DNA from: Lachnospiraceae bacterium
GTDB lineage: Bacteria > Bacillota > Clostridia > Lachnospirales > Lachnospiraceae
DNA length: 64,000 nt
Assembly (NCBI GenBank): GCA_910574285.1
Contig: CAJTAL010000005.1
Location: 1-64,000, forward strand
Direction: 5' to 3'
Position 1 is the first letter of the stretch; each line of letters starts with the position of its first letter. Of this stretch, positions 32,634-41,175 are shown piece after piece. Under the pieces are notes generated by a model that was not told the origin of the DNA, ran no database searches, and saw only the letters and a list, made by a program, of their open reading frames with translations. The position numbers were made by a program, and so were the translations under genes.

Positions 32634-33372
32634 TGCGATATCCTCTCGGTGTAACCATCCTGCCGCTGACCATCTTCGTCTGGCTGTTTCCGACGAATAC
32701 GGTTGTAAACATATCCGTCTCCACGTCCTTTAATTCTTCTAAGGTACAGAAAGCACAGCTTTCCCCTTCCCGTCCGATATTCCTTACGATTCCGCAGACC
32801 GTATCCGAAGCCTTACTTTCCAGCATAATCCCGCACGCTTTCCTAAGATAGTCATGACGTTTCCGGCTGGAAGGATTATAAAGACAGATGCAGAAATCTG
32901 CTTTTGCCGCCCCACGAAGGCGTTTCTCAATCTTCTCCCAGGGAGTCAGAAGATCGCTTAAGCTGATAACGGCAAAATCATGAACCAACGGGGCTCCTAG
33001 TACCGCCGCGCCGCTTAACGCCGCCGTAATCCCGGGAACCACCTCGACCTCCGCCTCCGGGTAATCCCCGGATATCTCAAGAAGCAGTCCCGCCATACCA
33101 TAGACCCCGGCGTCTCCGCTGCATACCATCGCCACCCTCTTTCCCTTTTGCGCCTGTTCAAACGCGAGCCGGCAGCGCTTCACCTCCTGCGTCATAGGTG
33201 TTGTGATAAATTCCTTTCCTTCTAACTCGCTTTCCTTAAGTTCCTTCCTGACCAGATCCACATACACTGTATAGCCTGCTATCACATCGCAGGATACTAT
33301 GACTTCCCTGGCTTCTGCAGTCATCTGGCCTGCATTCCCAGGTCCCATCCCCACCGCATATATTTTCTCCAT
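32614..33372 (-). CDS. cbiH: cobalt-precorrin-3B C17-methyltransferase
   Basis: A 252-residue tetrapyrrole methylase. In the anaerobic pathway CbiH methylates C17 and drives ring contraction. It begins KIYAVGMGPGNAGQMTAEAR, has MVCSGDAGVYGMAGLLLE and VPGITAALSGAAVLGAPLVHDFAVISLSD split over its middle, and CLYNPSSRKRHDYL, all CbiH/CobJ marks. GGGGGAT precedes ATG 33372. No ferredoxin-like CbiH extension (CbiH60 type) is attached. It lies 34 nt downstream of cbiF. Confidence 0.95.
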   Translation of the reverse strand: MEKIYAVGMGPGNAGQMTAEAREVIVSCDVIAGYTVYVDLVRKELKESELEGKEFITTPMTQEVKRCRLAFEQAQKGKRVAMVCSGDAGVYGMAGLLLEISGDYPEAEVEVVPGITAALSGAAVLGAPLVHDFAVISLSDLLTPWEKIEKRLRGAAKADFCICLYNPSSRKRHDYLRKACGIMLESKASDTVCGIVRNIGREGESCAFCTLEELKDVETDMFTTVFVGNSQTKMVSGRMVTPRGYRNDREQE

Positions 33373-33406
33373 TCCATATCCCCCTGTCGAACTGTCATTC
33401 TCTGTG

Positions 33407-34165
33407 CTATTCCTGCTTTCCTTTCCGAAACTCTGTTGTAAATGCCGGATTATATAGTTCAGAACGCCGGTACTCTCCTTTCAGAAACCTGCCGACTATG
33501 ATCAGCGCCGTCTTCCTGATTCCTTCCGATTCGGCCGTTTCTTTCAGCGATTCAACGGTACACCGGCATACTTTTTCATCCGGCCAGGTCGCCTTATACA
33601 CGATTGCCGCCGGAGTATCAGGCGGATATCCTCCTGCCGTCAGCTCCTTCTGCAAATCCTCAAGCAGCCCTGTACTCAGGAAGATCACCATCGTAGCCTG
33701 ATGTGCGGCAAAGCGTCGGATCGATTCCCGCTCCGGGACCGGAGTCCTTCCTGCCATCCGGGTGATCACCACAGACTGGGAGATATCCGGAAGCGTATAC
33801 TCTGCTCTCAGAGACGCCGCCGCTCCGCAAAAAGAACTGACTCCCGGACAGACTTCATAGGCAATCCCCCTTTGGTCAAGCTCGTCCATCTGTTCTCTGA
33901 CGGCTCCATAGATGCTCGGATCTCCTGTATGGAGGCGTACCACTTTTTTCCCTCTTTTCTCGGCGCCGGCCATAACCTCTATGACCTCCTCCAGCGTCAT
34001 ATACGCGCTGTTGTGAATCTCACAGTCTGTCTTCCTGTTATCAAGCAGCTTCGGATTCACCAGTGATCCTGCATATACGATCACATCCGCCTCCTCAAGA
34101 AGTCTCTGCCCCCGCACCGTGATCAGATCCGCCGCTCCCGGTCCTGCCCCTACAAAATGAATCAT
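33407..34165 (-). CDS. cbiF: cobalt-precorrin-4 C11-methyltransferase
   Basis: A 252-residue tetrapyrrole methylase that methylates C11. Family blocks are IHFVGAGPGAADLITVRGQRLL, VIVYAGSLVNPKLL, RLHTGDPSIYGAVREQMDEL and GVSSFCGAAASLRAEYTLPD, followed by ITRMAGRTPVPERESI. These closely follow CbiF/CobM. GGGGAGAGAAGAG precedes ATG 34165. The neighbours are cbiD (53 nt upstream) and cbiH (34 nt downstream). Confidence 0.96.
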   Translation of the reverse strand: MIHFVGAGPGAADLITVRGQRLLEEADVIVYAGSLVNPKLLDNRKTDCEIHNSAYMTLEEVIEVMAGAEKRGKKVVRLHTGDPSIYGAVREQMDELDQRGIAYEVCPGVSSFCGAAASLRAEYTLPDISQSVVITRMAGRTPVPERESIRRFAAHQATMVIFLSTGLLEDLQKELTAGGYPPDTPAAIVYKATWPDEKVCRCTVESLKETAESEGIRKTALIIVGRFLKGEYRRSELYNPAFTTEFRKGKQE

Positions 34166-34218
34166 CTCTTCTCTCCCCTGCCTTTCTTAATCGTCACTTG
34201 CTAATATACCATGTCAGA

Positions 34219-35361
34219 TCACATATTCTTAACTTCTTCCAACAACGCTTCTGCTTTCCTTGTCATTCCAAGGATTCCGAATTCCGGCGAGAACATCACC
34301 GCTCCGATCTCAAGACCGGCTCCGGCCCGCATGTTCAAGTGTCCTTCCGCCTTTTCCATGACCGTACACATAACCGGTTCCAACAGCCCTTCCTCTTTCA
34401 GCAGCTCCAGCGCCTCCGAGGTCGTGACACATCCCATAATATCGCAGACCAGTTTCCTTCCGGCTCCGGCCATCGCCGCATGCGCGGCCAGCACTTCAAA
34501 CCTTCCGTCCGCCTGATTAGAATGCGTATTCATGATCCCCGCGGCAACCTTCACAAGCTTTCCCACATGCCCGATCAGCAGGATTCCTTTCATCTGGAGC
34601 CGCACCGCTATATCTATTACTTCTCCGATATAATTACTGCATTTTACCGCCGCGTCCCCCTGATACCCCAACGTATCGTGAAGGAAATCACTTCCGTAAT
34701 TCCCCGGAACCACATAACAGATGTCATGGCCGGCATTCCTTAATACACTCATCTGTGCATAGATCGTATCGATCAATGCCTGCTCGCTCATAGGTTCTAC
34801 GATTCCGGTCGTCCCAAGAACCGAGATCCCGCCCTCGATCCCAAGCCGCGGGTTGAAAGTCCGTCCGGCAAGCTCTGCTCCCTCCGGAATCGAGATCACA
34901 ACGGCGATACCACCCTGATATCCATAAGAAGAACATACGCTCTCTACTGCTTCCCGGATCATCTTTCTTGGAACCGGATTGATCGCAGCCTCCCCCACCG
35001 CCAGGCCAAGTCCTTTTCTGGTCACAATCCCGACTCCTTCGCCGCCCCGAAGCCTGACGCCCGGCTCCTTCGTCTTCTCCGCTTTCGCATAGACACAGAC
35101 GCCGTCGGTCACATCCGGATCATCCCCGCTGTCCTTCCTGACCGCGCAGGATACCCAATCCAAACCCCTGGCAGGCTTCTCCACTTCCAGATAAAGTTCA
35201 ATCCCTTTCGGCGTGTGAAGCCTTACCTGCCTGACCGCCTCATCTCCCAGAAGCATCTGCACCGCCGCTTTTGCCGCCCCTGCGGCGCAGCTCCCTGTCG
35301 TATACCCTGTCCGCAGCCTTTTCTGATTCTTCCATACATACTTGCTATTCACATTCTCCAT
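34219..35361 (-). CDS. cbiD: cobalt-precorrin-5B C1-methyltransferase
   Basis: A 380-residue CbiD, the C1-methyltransferase specific to the anaerobic pathway. It opens with the hallmark LRTGYTTGSCAAGAAKAAVQ. A central EGGISVLGTTGIVEPMSE motif, PGNYGSDF and the HVGKLVKVAAGIMNTHS region are present. CbiD has its own fold, unrelated to the other methylases. The ribosome-binding site is weak (AGGGAT, about six bases before ATG 35361). It follows the BtuD-like ATPase gene by 77 nt, the only sizeable gap in this half of the operon. Confidence 0.96.
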   Translation of the reverse strand: MENVNSKYVWKNQKRLRTGYTTGSCAAGAAKAAVQMLLGDEAVRQVRLHTPKGIELYLEVEKPARGLDWVSCAVRKDSGDDPDVTDGVCVYAKAEKTKEPGVRLRGGEGVGIVTRKGLGLAVGEAAINPVPRKMIREAVESVCSSYGYQGGIAVVISIPEGAELAGRTFNPRLGIEGGISVLGTTGIVEPMSEQALIDTIYAQMSVLRNAGHDICYVVPGNYGSDFLHDTLGYQGDAAVKCSNYIGEVIDIAVRLQMKGILLIGHVGKLVKVAAGIMNTHSNQADGRFEVLAAHAAMAGAGRKLVCDIMGCVTTSEALELLKEEGLLEPVMCTVMEKAEGHLNMRAGAGLEIGAVMFSPEFGILGMTRKAEALLEEVKNM

Positions 35362-35438
35362 AAGAAATCCCTGTTCTCATTCATTACTGCTTATTTGCCA
35401 GCCATCTGCTTTTCCTGCTGCTCGATCACGAAAGTGTG

Positions 35439-36548
35439 TTATGGAATATACTCACACACGATCTCCTCCCGGCTCCTCACTTCCTCAAGCAATTCCCGGA
35501 GCCTCTCGTTACAGCTCCCCCATGGAATATCCGTATAGATTACCTTTCTGCTCTTTAGCGCCGCCTCTTTTGCCTCCCGGTAGACCGGATCGCTGATCGG
35601 CCGGAACGGTTCCTCCAGAATCACCCGTCTTGCCAGATATCTGGCAAGACGGCAGTCCACGTCATTCCGGTACAGAATCCCCGCAATGAACGGAATCCCT
35701 TCCTTCTGCAGCCGCCGATAGACCGGAATCCCCCTTCCGCACGCGGAGATCACCATAGTCTCCGCCTCTCCCTCGGCTTTCGGAAGCTCTATGCTTCCAA
35801 AGACCGGATCAAAACTTCCCTTGTCAAAATCATATAACTGCCGGATGAATTCTTCCCGGAAGATATCCTCCGGATACCCGTAATCGTACACACATCCCGC
35901 TTTGACCGGCATCACCTTATCCGACACTTTTCCGGCAAGATCAATCTCATGCAGGGACATAATAACCGTGATTCCTCTCTCCTTCGCCATCTTACGCAGA
36001 ACAGCAAGAAGCTCCAGCTTGTATTTGATATCCAGAAATGAGGTCGGCTCGTCCAGGACCAGTATCTCCGGCTCCTGGCAGATGGCGCGCGCAAGGAGTA
36101 CGCGCTGCTTTTGACCGTCGCTTAAGGCGGTAAAGAGCCGGCTCCCAAGTTCCTTAACCTTCACAAGCTCCATGGCCCCGTCCACCTTCTCTTCATCCTC
36201 CCTTCCGAGAATGCCAAGTCTCCCGGTATAGGGATACCGCCCGGTGGCAACGATATCACGGCAGGTCATCAGCTCCGGTCTTACCCTCTCCGTCAGGACT
36301 ACCGCCATCTTCCGGGAAAGTTCCTGGTATGTGTGCTTCGGCAGCTCCTTCTCCCCGATGATGACCCGTCCTCCCAGCAGCCGAAGCTGCTTCGTAATAC
36401 TCTTGAGGATCGTCGACTTCCCTGCTCCGTTCGGTCCCACCAGTGTCAGTATCTCTCCTCTGCCCAGACAGATATCGATCCCCTCAAGCAGCGCCCTGCC
36501 CTCATAGCCTACCTTAAGATCCTCCGTACGAAAATAATAATCCGCCAT
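35439..36548 (-). CDS. FecE/BtuD-type ABC importer ATPase with a C-terminal extension
   Basis: A 369-residue ATPase of the iron-siderophore/haem/B12 class. The Walker A is GPNGAGKST near residue 37, the signature region is ALSDGQKQRVLLARA near 140 (SDGQ for SGGQ), and the Walker B is ILVLDEPTSFLD near 160. About 120 residues follow the ABC core, including MVISACGRGIPVYRRLQKEG, and run to the stop. I recognise no known domain in them. ATG 36548 is chosen over 36578 because homology starts at once. It pairs with the FecCD permease and the NEAT/binding-protein fusion upstream. Likely cargo is a corrinoid, cobalt chelate or haem-like compound. Confidence 0.9.
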   Translation of the reverse strand: MADYYFRTEDLKVGYEGRALLEGIDICLGRGEILTLVGPNGAGKSTILKSITKQLRLLGGRVIIGEKELPKHTYQELSRKMAVVLTERVRPELMTCRDIVATGRYPYTGRLGILGREDEEKVDGAMELVKVKELGSRLFTALSDGQKQRVLLARAICQEPEILVLDEPTSFLDIKYKLELLAVLRKMAKERGITVIMSLHEIDLAGKVSDKVMPVKAGCVYDYGYPEDIFREEFIRQLYDFDKGSFDPVFGSIELPKAEGEAETMVISACGRGIPVYRRLQKEGIPFIAGILYRNDVDCRLARYLARRVILEEPFRPISDPVYREAKEAALKSRKVIYTDIPWGSCNERLRELLEEVRSREEIVCEYIP

Positions 36549-36626
36549 ATTATGGTTTCTTCCTTTCACAATAACCATTGACTCCTCCGCTTCAAGCCTG
36601 ACGCTCTGCCGCCTGACGCAAAGACA

Positions 36627-37664
36627 CTAATTCGCCGAACGGCGTATCAACATCCAGATAACCACCGGCGCGCCAAAGACAGACGTTACCGTGCTGATAT
36701 TAAGCTCCAGCGGCGCAAACGCCATCCGCGCGGTCAGATCGCAGAACATACAGAACACTGCCCCGCCCAGAAAAGAAGCCGGAATTACGATCAGCGGTTT
36801 AGAAGTCTGAAGAGCCAGTTTCACAAGCTGCGGTACCGCTATCCCTACAAACGAAATCGGTCCTGCAAAAGCCGTCACGCAGGCCGAAAACACACTGGAG
36901 AGTACAATCAGAATCACCCGGAACATCCGGATATCCACGCCCATGCTCCTGGCATAAGCCTCCCCCATCTGATAGGCTCCGATAGGTTTCGACAACAGGA
37001 AGGTAAGAAGAAACGCGGCGCCGATAATCAACGCTCCAACCTTCACATTCCCCCAGCTCATCCCGGAAAAACTTCCCATGGACCACCCCCGCAGATTCAC
37101 AATATCCGAATCCTCGGCAAATGTCACAATAAAATCCGTAACCGCCGAACAGATATAAGAGATCATAATCCCGGCGACCAGAAGCGACGACATGCTTTGA
37201 AGACGCTTCGAAACCAGCAGTACAAACCCCACAGATATCAGCGAACCTGCGAATGCCGCTGCCACCAGAGCAAAGGATGACATGCCGCCGATACGACCCA
37301 GCGGAAATATCATGACCAGAGCCACCGTCATCTTCGCACCTGAGGATATCCCAAGGATATATGGCCCCGCAACAGGATTATGAAAGAAGGTCTGAAGGAG
37401 GAATCCGGATAAGGACAGCGCTCCGCCCAGAATCGCCGCCATCAGGACCCGCGGCATCCGGATCAGCCAGATAATGCGGTATTCCGTCCCCTCCTTCCCT
37501 CCGGCAAAGATAATCCTGCCGATCTCTGCCGCAGAGATATCTACAGTCCCCGTATTGATATTGATCATAACCATCGCCAGAAAAGCCGACAGCATAATCA
37601 CAAATACTGCCGCATAACGGCTGCGTCTTCTTAAGTTTTCATAATGGAAAGTATTCTCTGTCAT
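36627..37664 (-). CDS. FecCD/BtuC-type ABC importer permease
   Basis: A 345-residue membrane protein with nine to ten hydrophobic segments. Family landmarks are the RMPRVLMAAILGGALSLSG segment near residue 70, FFHNPVAGPYILGISSGAKM near 90, and the ATPase-coupling loop AFAGPISFVGIAVPQLVKLA near 270. The usual HxxR of that loop is replaced by QLVK. It overlaps the upstream binding-protein stop by four bases and precedes the ATPase gene. Together they form one importer behind the cobalamin riboswitch, implying a cobalamin-related or cobalt-related cargo. Confidence 0.92.
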   Translation of the reverse strand: MTENTFHYENLRRRSRYAAVFVIMLSAFLAMVMININTGTVDISAAEIGRIIFAGGKEGTEYRIIWLIRMPRVLMAAILGGALSLSGFLLQTFFHNPVAGPYILGISSGAKMTVALVMIFPLGRIGGMSSFALVAAAFAGSLISVGFVLLVSKRLQSMSSLLVAGIMISYICSAVTDFIVTFAEDSDIVNLRGWSMGSFSGMSWGNVKVGALIIGAAFLLTFLLSKPIGAYQMGEAYARSMGVDIRMFRVILIVLSSVFSACVTAFAGPISFVGIAVPQLVKLALQTSKPLIVIPASFLGGAVFCMFCDLTARMAFAPLELNISTVTSVFGAPVVIWMLIRRSAN

Positions 37665-39877
37665 TCCTTCACCCTGCTTAAAAACGTCATCTCATCCTCA
37701 TCTCCGTCCGTCAGCATGATATGGATATCCGTGATCATTCTGGCCGCTATATCCGACGCCTGATAGAAATCCTTATCCGTACAGAAGACATTGCCCTCCT
37801 TCACTGCCTTGATATCTCCAAGGACCTCATTCTTCGCGGTCAGTTCTTCTATGGAATTTAATTTATTATCAATCGAAGCATTATAGATCAGATAATCCGC
37901 ATCGGCCGCCGCCGCGTAGAATTCCTCCATCGTGACCGCCGCCGTACCTCCCTTATCCGTAAGACTGTCAAAGGGATAGTTTCCGCCTGCAATCTCGATC
38001 ATCTTCGCTATATAATCCGTACCCGTCCTTACCACCGCCTGTCCGCCTGTATTAATATAGAAATATACCACGGACTTTCCTGTATTTTCGATCCCTTCCA
38101 GTTCATCCAACACCTTCGTCTGCTCTTCAAAAAAGTCCTCTGCCTCTTCTTCCCTGCCAAGCAGGGCTCCGTAGACTTTGATCCATTCCACTCTGCCCAG
38201 AGGATGGCTTTCATTACTGGAACAGTCGATCAATACGGGGATATCCATCATCTGAAGCAACTCAAGAATCTTCGGCGTATGATGGATCATCTGAGATTCC
38301 ACCGCCAGGTCGCATCCCTCGTCCACCAGCATCTCATAATCCGGTTCGCTGTATTTCCCCGCAAACTTTATCTCACCGGCTTCCATGGCTTCCCGCGCCG
38401 CGTCCACGTACCAGTCATCCGCCTGAAGCCCGCTGAACCTGACCGCGCTTAACCCGTCAAGGGCATGGAACATAGCCATCGTCGCAGTACCGGCGACATA
38501 GATCTGATCAAACGGACTTTTAAGAACCGTCATCCCCTCCGGCAGATCATCCGGAACCTCTGCTCCCTCCGGTACGACCAGATAGGTAAGACTGCCCTCT
38601 GCCTCAATCACCTTAAAATCATCGCTATAATAATAGATGTGAAAATTCTCTGCATACTCAGGCTCAAGAACCGACTCGCAAGTCAGTCCTTCGATTCTTG
38701 GCGCGTCAGAGACTCCCCCTTCTCCTCCGCCTGCATTCTCCGCATTTTCACCGTCAAAGATTATCTCATATACATCTTTCCACTCTTCCTGTCCTTCCCT
38801 GGTCTTCTCTTTGGACGCCAGATCCACGAATATCGGAATCCCCAGCTCCATGCAATACCCTGCTGTCTCTCTGTATTTTTCCTGCCGGGCCTCTGCCGGG
38901 CCTCCTGCTTCTTCTCCATCTTCTGCAGCCAGGATGTCTGCAGGCATAACTGCCAAATCACACTGTTCTTTAACCAGAAGCTTATAATCTATATCATCAT
39001 AAGAGCCTCCGAAGATTATCTTACCTTCTTCCTCAAGTTTCCTCACATTCTCCGCCGGACAGTCTTCTTTTATACCCGTCAGCGCAAGATTCCCAAGTTG
39101 TTCTTGATCATCCATCCAGCATAAGACCGGTCCGGAAGCGACATACGCATGAAAGCTCTCTTCCCCGTCTTCCCTGCCCGGACGCCGGATAACCACTATC
39201 TCTTTCTCAAGGCCTGCCGGAATCTCGGCATCGGACGGCACGATCAGATAGCGGATTACCTCGTCATCACTGATACCAGGTTTTGTCTCAATACAGGTAA
39301 TCCCTTCTTCATACCGGAAGATCCTATAGTGTTCGGCGTTCTCGGCTTTCTTCTCATCTTTGAATGTCAATCCGGCGATCTTTGGCGCCTCATCACCGGA
39401 TTCCCCGAGTGACGGACCGTCATCTGCCTCTTCCAGATATACAAAGACTGAATATGTGATCTCATGATTCGACGACATCTTGGTCGTACACCCGACGACC
39501 GTATTATTCTGGTTCAGCCGCACCGGTATCTCAAAAGCAGAAGTATCTTCTGTGTTTGAGCCCTCATAGGTCTCACCGTCTATCTTTACATAACTGTAAG
39601 AACCACTGTCAAAGATCAGCGACGCATAAGCCTTACCATCCCGAACCACTACCTCGGGGCAGCTAAGCTCCACCCGCCCGGTTCCGCCTGTGAAGCCGAA
39701 TTTATCCGGTGTATAACTGCCGTCTTCCAAATCCGCAGCATAATTCTCACCGGCAGTTTGCTGCCGCGTGTCCGGAGAATTGATAACTTTTAACCTCCAT
39801 CCGGCAATGAAGATTAAAATACAAGAGATAACTGCCAGGAATGCTATGTATTGCTTCCTCTTTAATCTTATCCCCAT
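37661..39877 (-). CDS. NEAT-like domain fused to FecB/BtuF-type substrate-binding protein
   Basis: A 738-residue exported, N-terminally anchored protein. Residues 8-27 are a membrane segment with no lipobox. Residues 45-155 are a NEAT-like domain (LEDGSYTPDKFGFTGGTGRV, SGSYSYVKIDGETYEGSN, TSAFEIPVRL, SSNHEITYSVFVYLEE). Residues 170-385 look like a partial binding-protein lobe. Residues 395-738 are a complete class III binding protein (FDQIYVAGTATMAMFHALDG, FAGKYSEPDYEMLVDEGCDL, ADADYLIYNA). It is the first gene after the riboswitch and overlaps its permease gene. I infer capture of a tetrapyrrole or cobalt complex by the NEAT-like part and hand-over to the binding protein. Confidence 0.85.
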   Translation of the reverse strand: MGIRLKRKQYIAFLAVISCILIFIAGWRLKVINSPDTRQQTAGENYAADLEDGSYTPDKFGFTGGTGRVELSCPEVVVRDGKAYASLIFDSGSYSYVKIDGETYEGSNTEDTSAFEIPVRLNQNNTVVGCTTKMSSNHEITYSVFVYLEEADDGPSLGESGDEAPKIAGLTFKDEKKAENAEHYRIFRYEEGITCIETKPGISDDEVIRYLIVPSDAEIPAGLEKEIVVIRRPGREDGEESFHAYVASGPVLCWMDDQEQLGNLALTGIKEDCPAENVRKLEEEGKIIFGGSYDDIDYKLLVKEQCDLAVMPADILAAEDGEEAGGPAEARQEKYRETAGYCMELGIPIFVDLASKEKTREGQEEWKDVYEIIFDGENAENAGGGEGGVSDAPRIEGLTCESVLEPEYAENFHIYYYSDDFKVIEAEGSLTYLVVPEGAEVPDDLPEGMTVLKSPFDQIYVAGTATMAMFHALDGLSAVRFSGLQADDWYVDAAREAMEAGEIKFAGKYSEPDYEMLVDEGCDLAVESQMIHHTPKILELLQMMDIPVLIDCSSNESHPLGRVEWIKVYGALLGREEEAEDFFEEQTKVLDELEGIENTGKSVVYFYINTGGQAVVRTGTDYIAKMIEIAGGNYPFDSLTDKGGTAAVTMEEFYAAAADADYLIYNASIDNKLNSIEELTAKNEVLGDIKAVKEGNVFCTDKDFYQASDIAARMITDIHIMLTDGDEDEMTFLSRVKE

Positions 39878-39924
39878 AGAGTTCCCTCTCTTAATCTAAT
39901 TTAATTTTATGAAATATTTTTGGA

Positions 39925-39980
39925 AAATGTAACGGGAATCCGCTGCAACGAACAAAATATAGTTTCCCGTTGTAACGCCT
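39925..39980 (-). terminator. possible riboswitch expression-platform hairpin
   Basis: AACGGGAA at 39931-39938 can pair with TTTCCCGTT at 39972-39980, giving on the minus strand a hairpin followed by ACATTTTCC. The T tract is poor. It may be the terminator of the cobalamin riboswitch, or only a leader hairpin. Confidence 0.4.
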
Positions 39981-40061
39981 ATAATCTCCAAGCATCGCAA
40001 ACAGGAAAGGGTTTTCCCTCTCAACACTTGGTCATAATCCCGTAACCAGCAAACAACGTTT

Positions 40062-40250
40062 AAAAGCGGGTATTCTGACTTAGGTATCTTCGCGGAATTT
40101 CCGTCTTCCCATAGGATAACTCCTACAGTGACCCGGGAACCGGCTCAGGAATCATCTCCTGTGCCCCTCCCCGATGGAATACCGCTCCTCCAATACAGCA
40201 ACGGGTATTGTGCAGGACTCCCACCTGCTTCCCCTGCAATTCCTTCGGCA
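40062..40250 (-). promoter_or_regulatory. cobalamin riboswitch
   Basis: On the minus strand the conserved core is readable. GGGGAAGCAGGTGGGAGTCC (40234-40215) matches the GGGAA..GGTG..A.TCC block. It is followed by CACAATACCCGTTGCTGTA, a GGGTCACTGTA element at about 40134-40124 and the B12-box-like AAGTCAGAATACCCGC at 40081-40066. It lies between cbiJ and the NEAT/binding-protein gene, whose start is about 185 nt downstream. It should repress the operon that begins at 39877 when cobalamin is plentiful. Confidence 0.9.
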
Positions 40251-40275
40251 AAGAATTTACTTCTAAACGGTTTAT

Positions 40276-41115
40276 TCATATTCTGTATTTCTGAAACTTC
40301 TTATCTAAATCATCACAAACCTCCTTCACAGGCTTCCCTGTCTCCCCGGGCCTCCTGATAACGACCAGTGTTGTTCCTGTCTCGGAACACGCCTGTATCT
40401 TTTCCTTCATCCCTCCGGCAGCGCCCGACTCTTTCGTCACGAAAAAGGAAGCGCCTGCATAATGGATTGTCGCTATGTTCATTTCCTTTGAAAACGGAGC
40501 CTGCATTGCGATCAGATGCCTTCCTCTGAATCCGCACCTGGCGCTTGATTCCACTGAATCCGGCACAGAAAGCACTCTCGCGTAACACCGTGTCTGATAA
40601 TCCGGTATCTCACAGAATTTCCGAAGCTCCTTACTCCCGGTTGTTATAAGTATATTCCCCTTCACAGACTTCAGATATTCTACCGCCTCCTGCAAAGAAT
40701 CCACACAGATCATCTTTTCCGGTTTCTCGTCTTCCGTCTCTTTCATCTTCTCCCGCAGACATCGAATGTACTCAGCGGGCGCCCTCTCACACGCCCATCG
40801 GATATTATCCGAGATTGCTACGGCAAAAGGGTGCGTGGCATCGATCACCAGATGAATCGGCCGTCCTGCGATAAGTTCCAGGATCTCTTCTCTGTCCATC
40901 CTCCCGCAGATTACCTCCGCCTTCTCATCCGCCCTGACGCTTTCTCTTCCATACTCTGTGGCAACACTCAAGGTCACGTCTATATCAAATCTTCTCAGGA
41001 AATCAAGAATGGCCAGACTCTCCGTCGTCCCACCGAATACGAGTACTCCGGGCATCTTCCCTTTCTTTTCCTCTCTCACTTTCTTCTCCTCTCTCCAGGC
41101 CGAATCCTCACTCAT
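40276..41115 (-). CDS. cbiJ: cobalt-precorrin-6A reductase (CbiJ/CobK)
   Basis: A Rossmann-type NAD(P)H reductase acting on cobalt-precorrin-6A. The dinucleotide-binding start GVLVFGGTTESLAILDFL, the VIDATHPFAVAISDNI block near residue 95, LITTGSKELRKF and VTKESGAAGGMKEKIQA are all CobK/CbiJ marks. The 279-residue frame has a 20-residue Lys/Glu-rich leader. ATG 41055 (259 residues, preceded by AAAGGGAAG) is a likely true start. It lies upstream of the cobalamin riboswitch, so that switch does not control it. It is 60 nt downstream of cbiG. Confidence 0.93.
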   Translation of the reverse strand: MSEDSAWREEKKVREEKKGKMPGVLVFGGTTESLAILDFLRRFDIDVTLSVATEYGRESVRADEKAEVICGRMDREEILELIAGRPIHLVIDATHPFAVAISDNIRWACERAPAEYIRCLREKMKETEDEKPEKMICVDSLQEAVEYLKSVKGNILITTGSKELRKFCEIPDYQTRCYARVLSVPDSVESSARCGFRGRHLIAMQAPFSKEMNIATIHYAGASFFVTKESGAAGGMKEKIQACSETGTTLVVIRRPGETGKPVKEVCDDLDKKFQKYRI

Positions 41116-41175
41116 GATTATCTATTTGCCCCTCTTCTGCTCCGCCTGTCCCTGTCGTTCGGCAGATAAAGCTGC

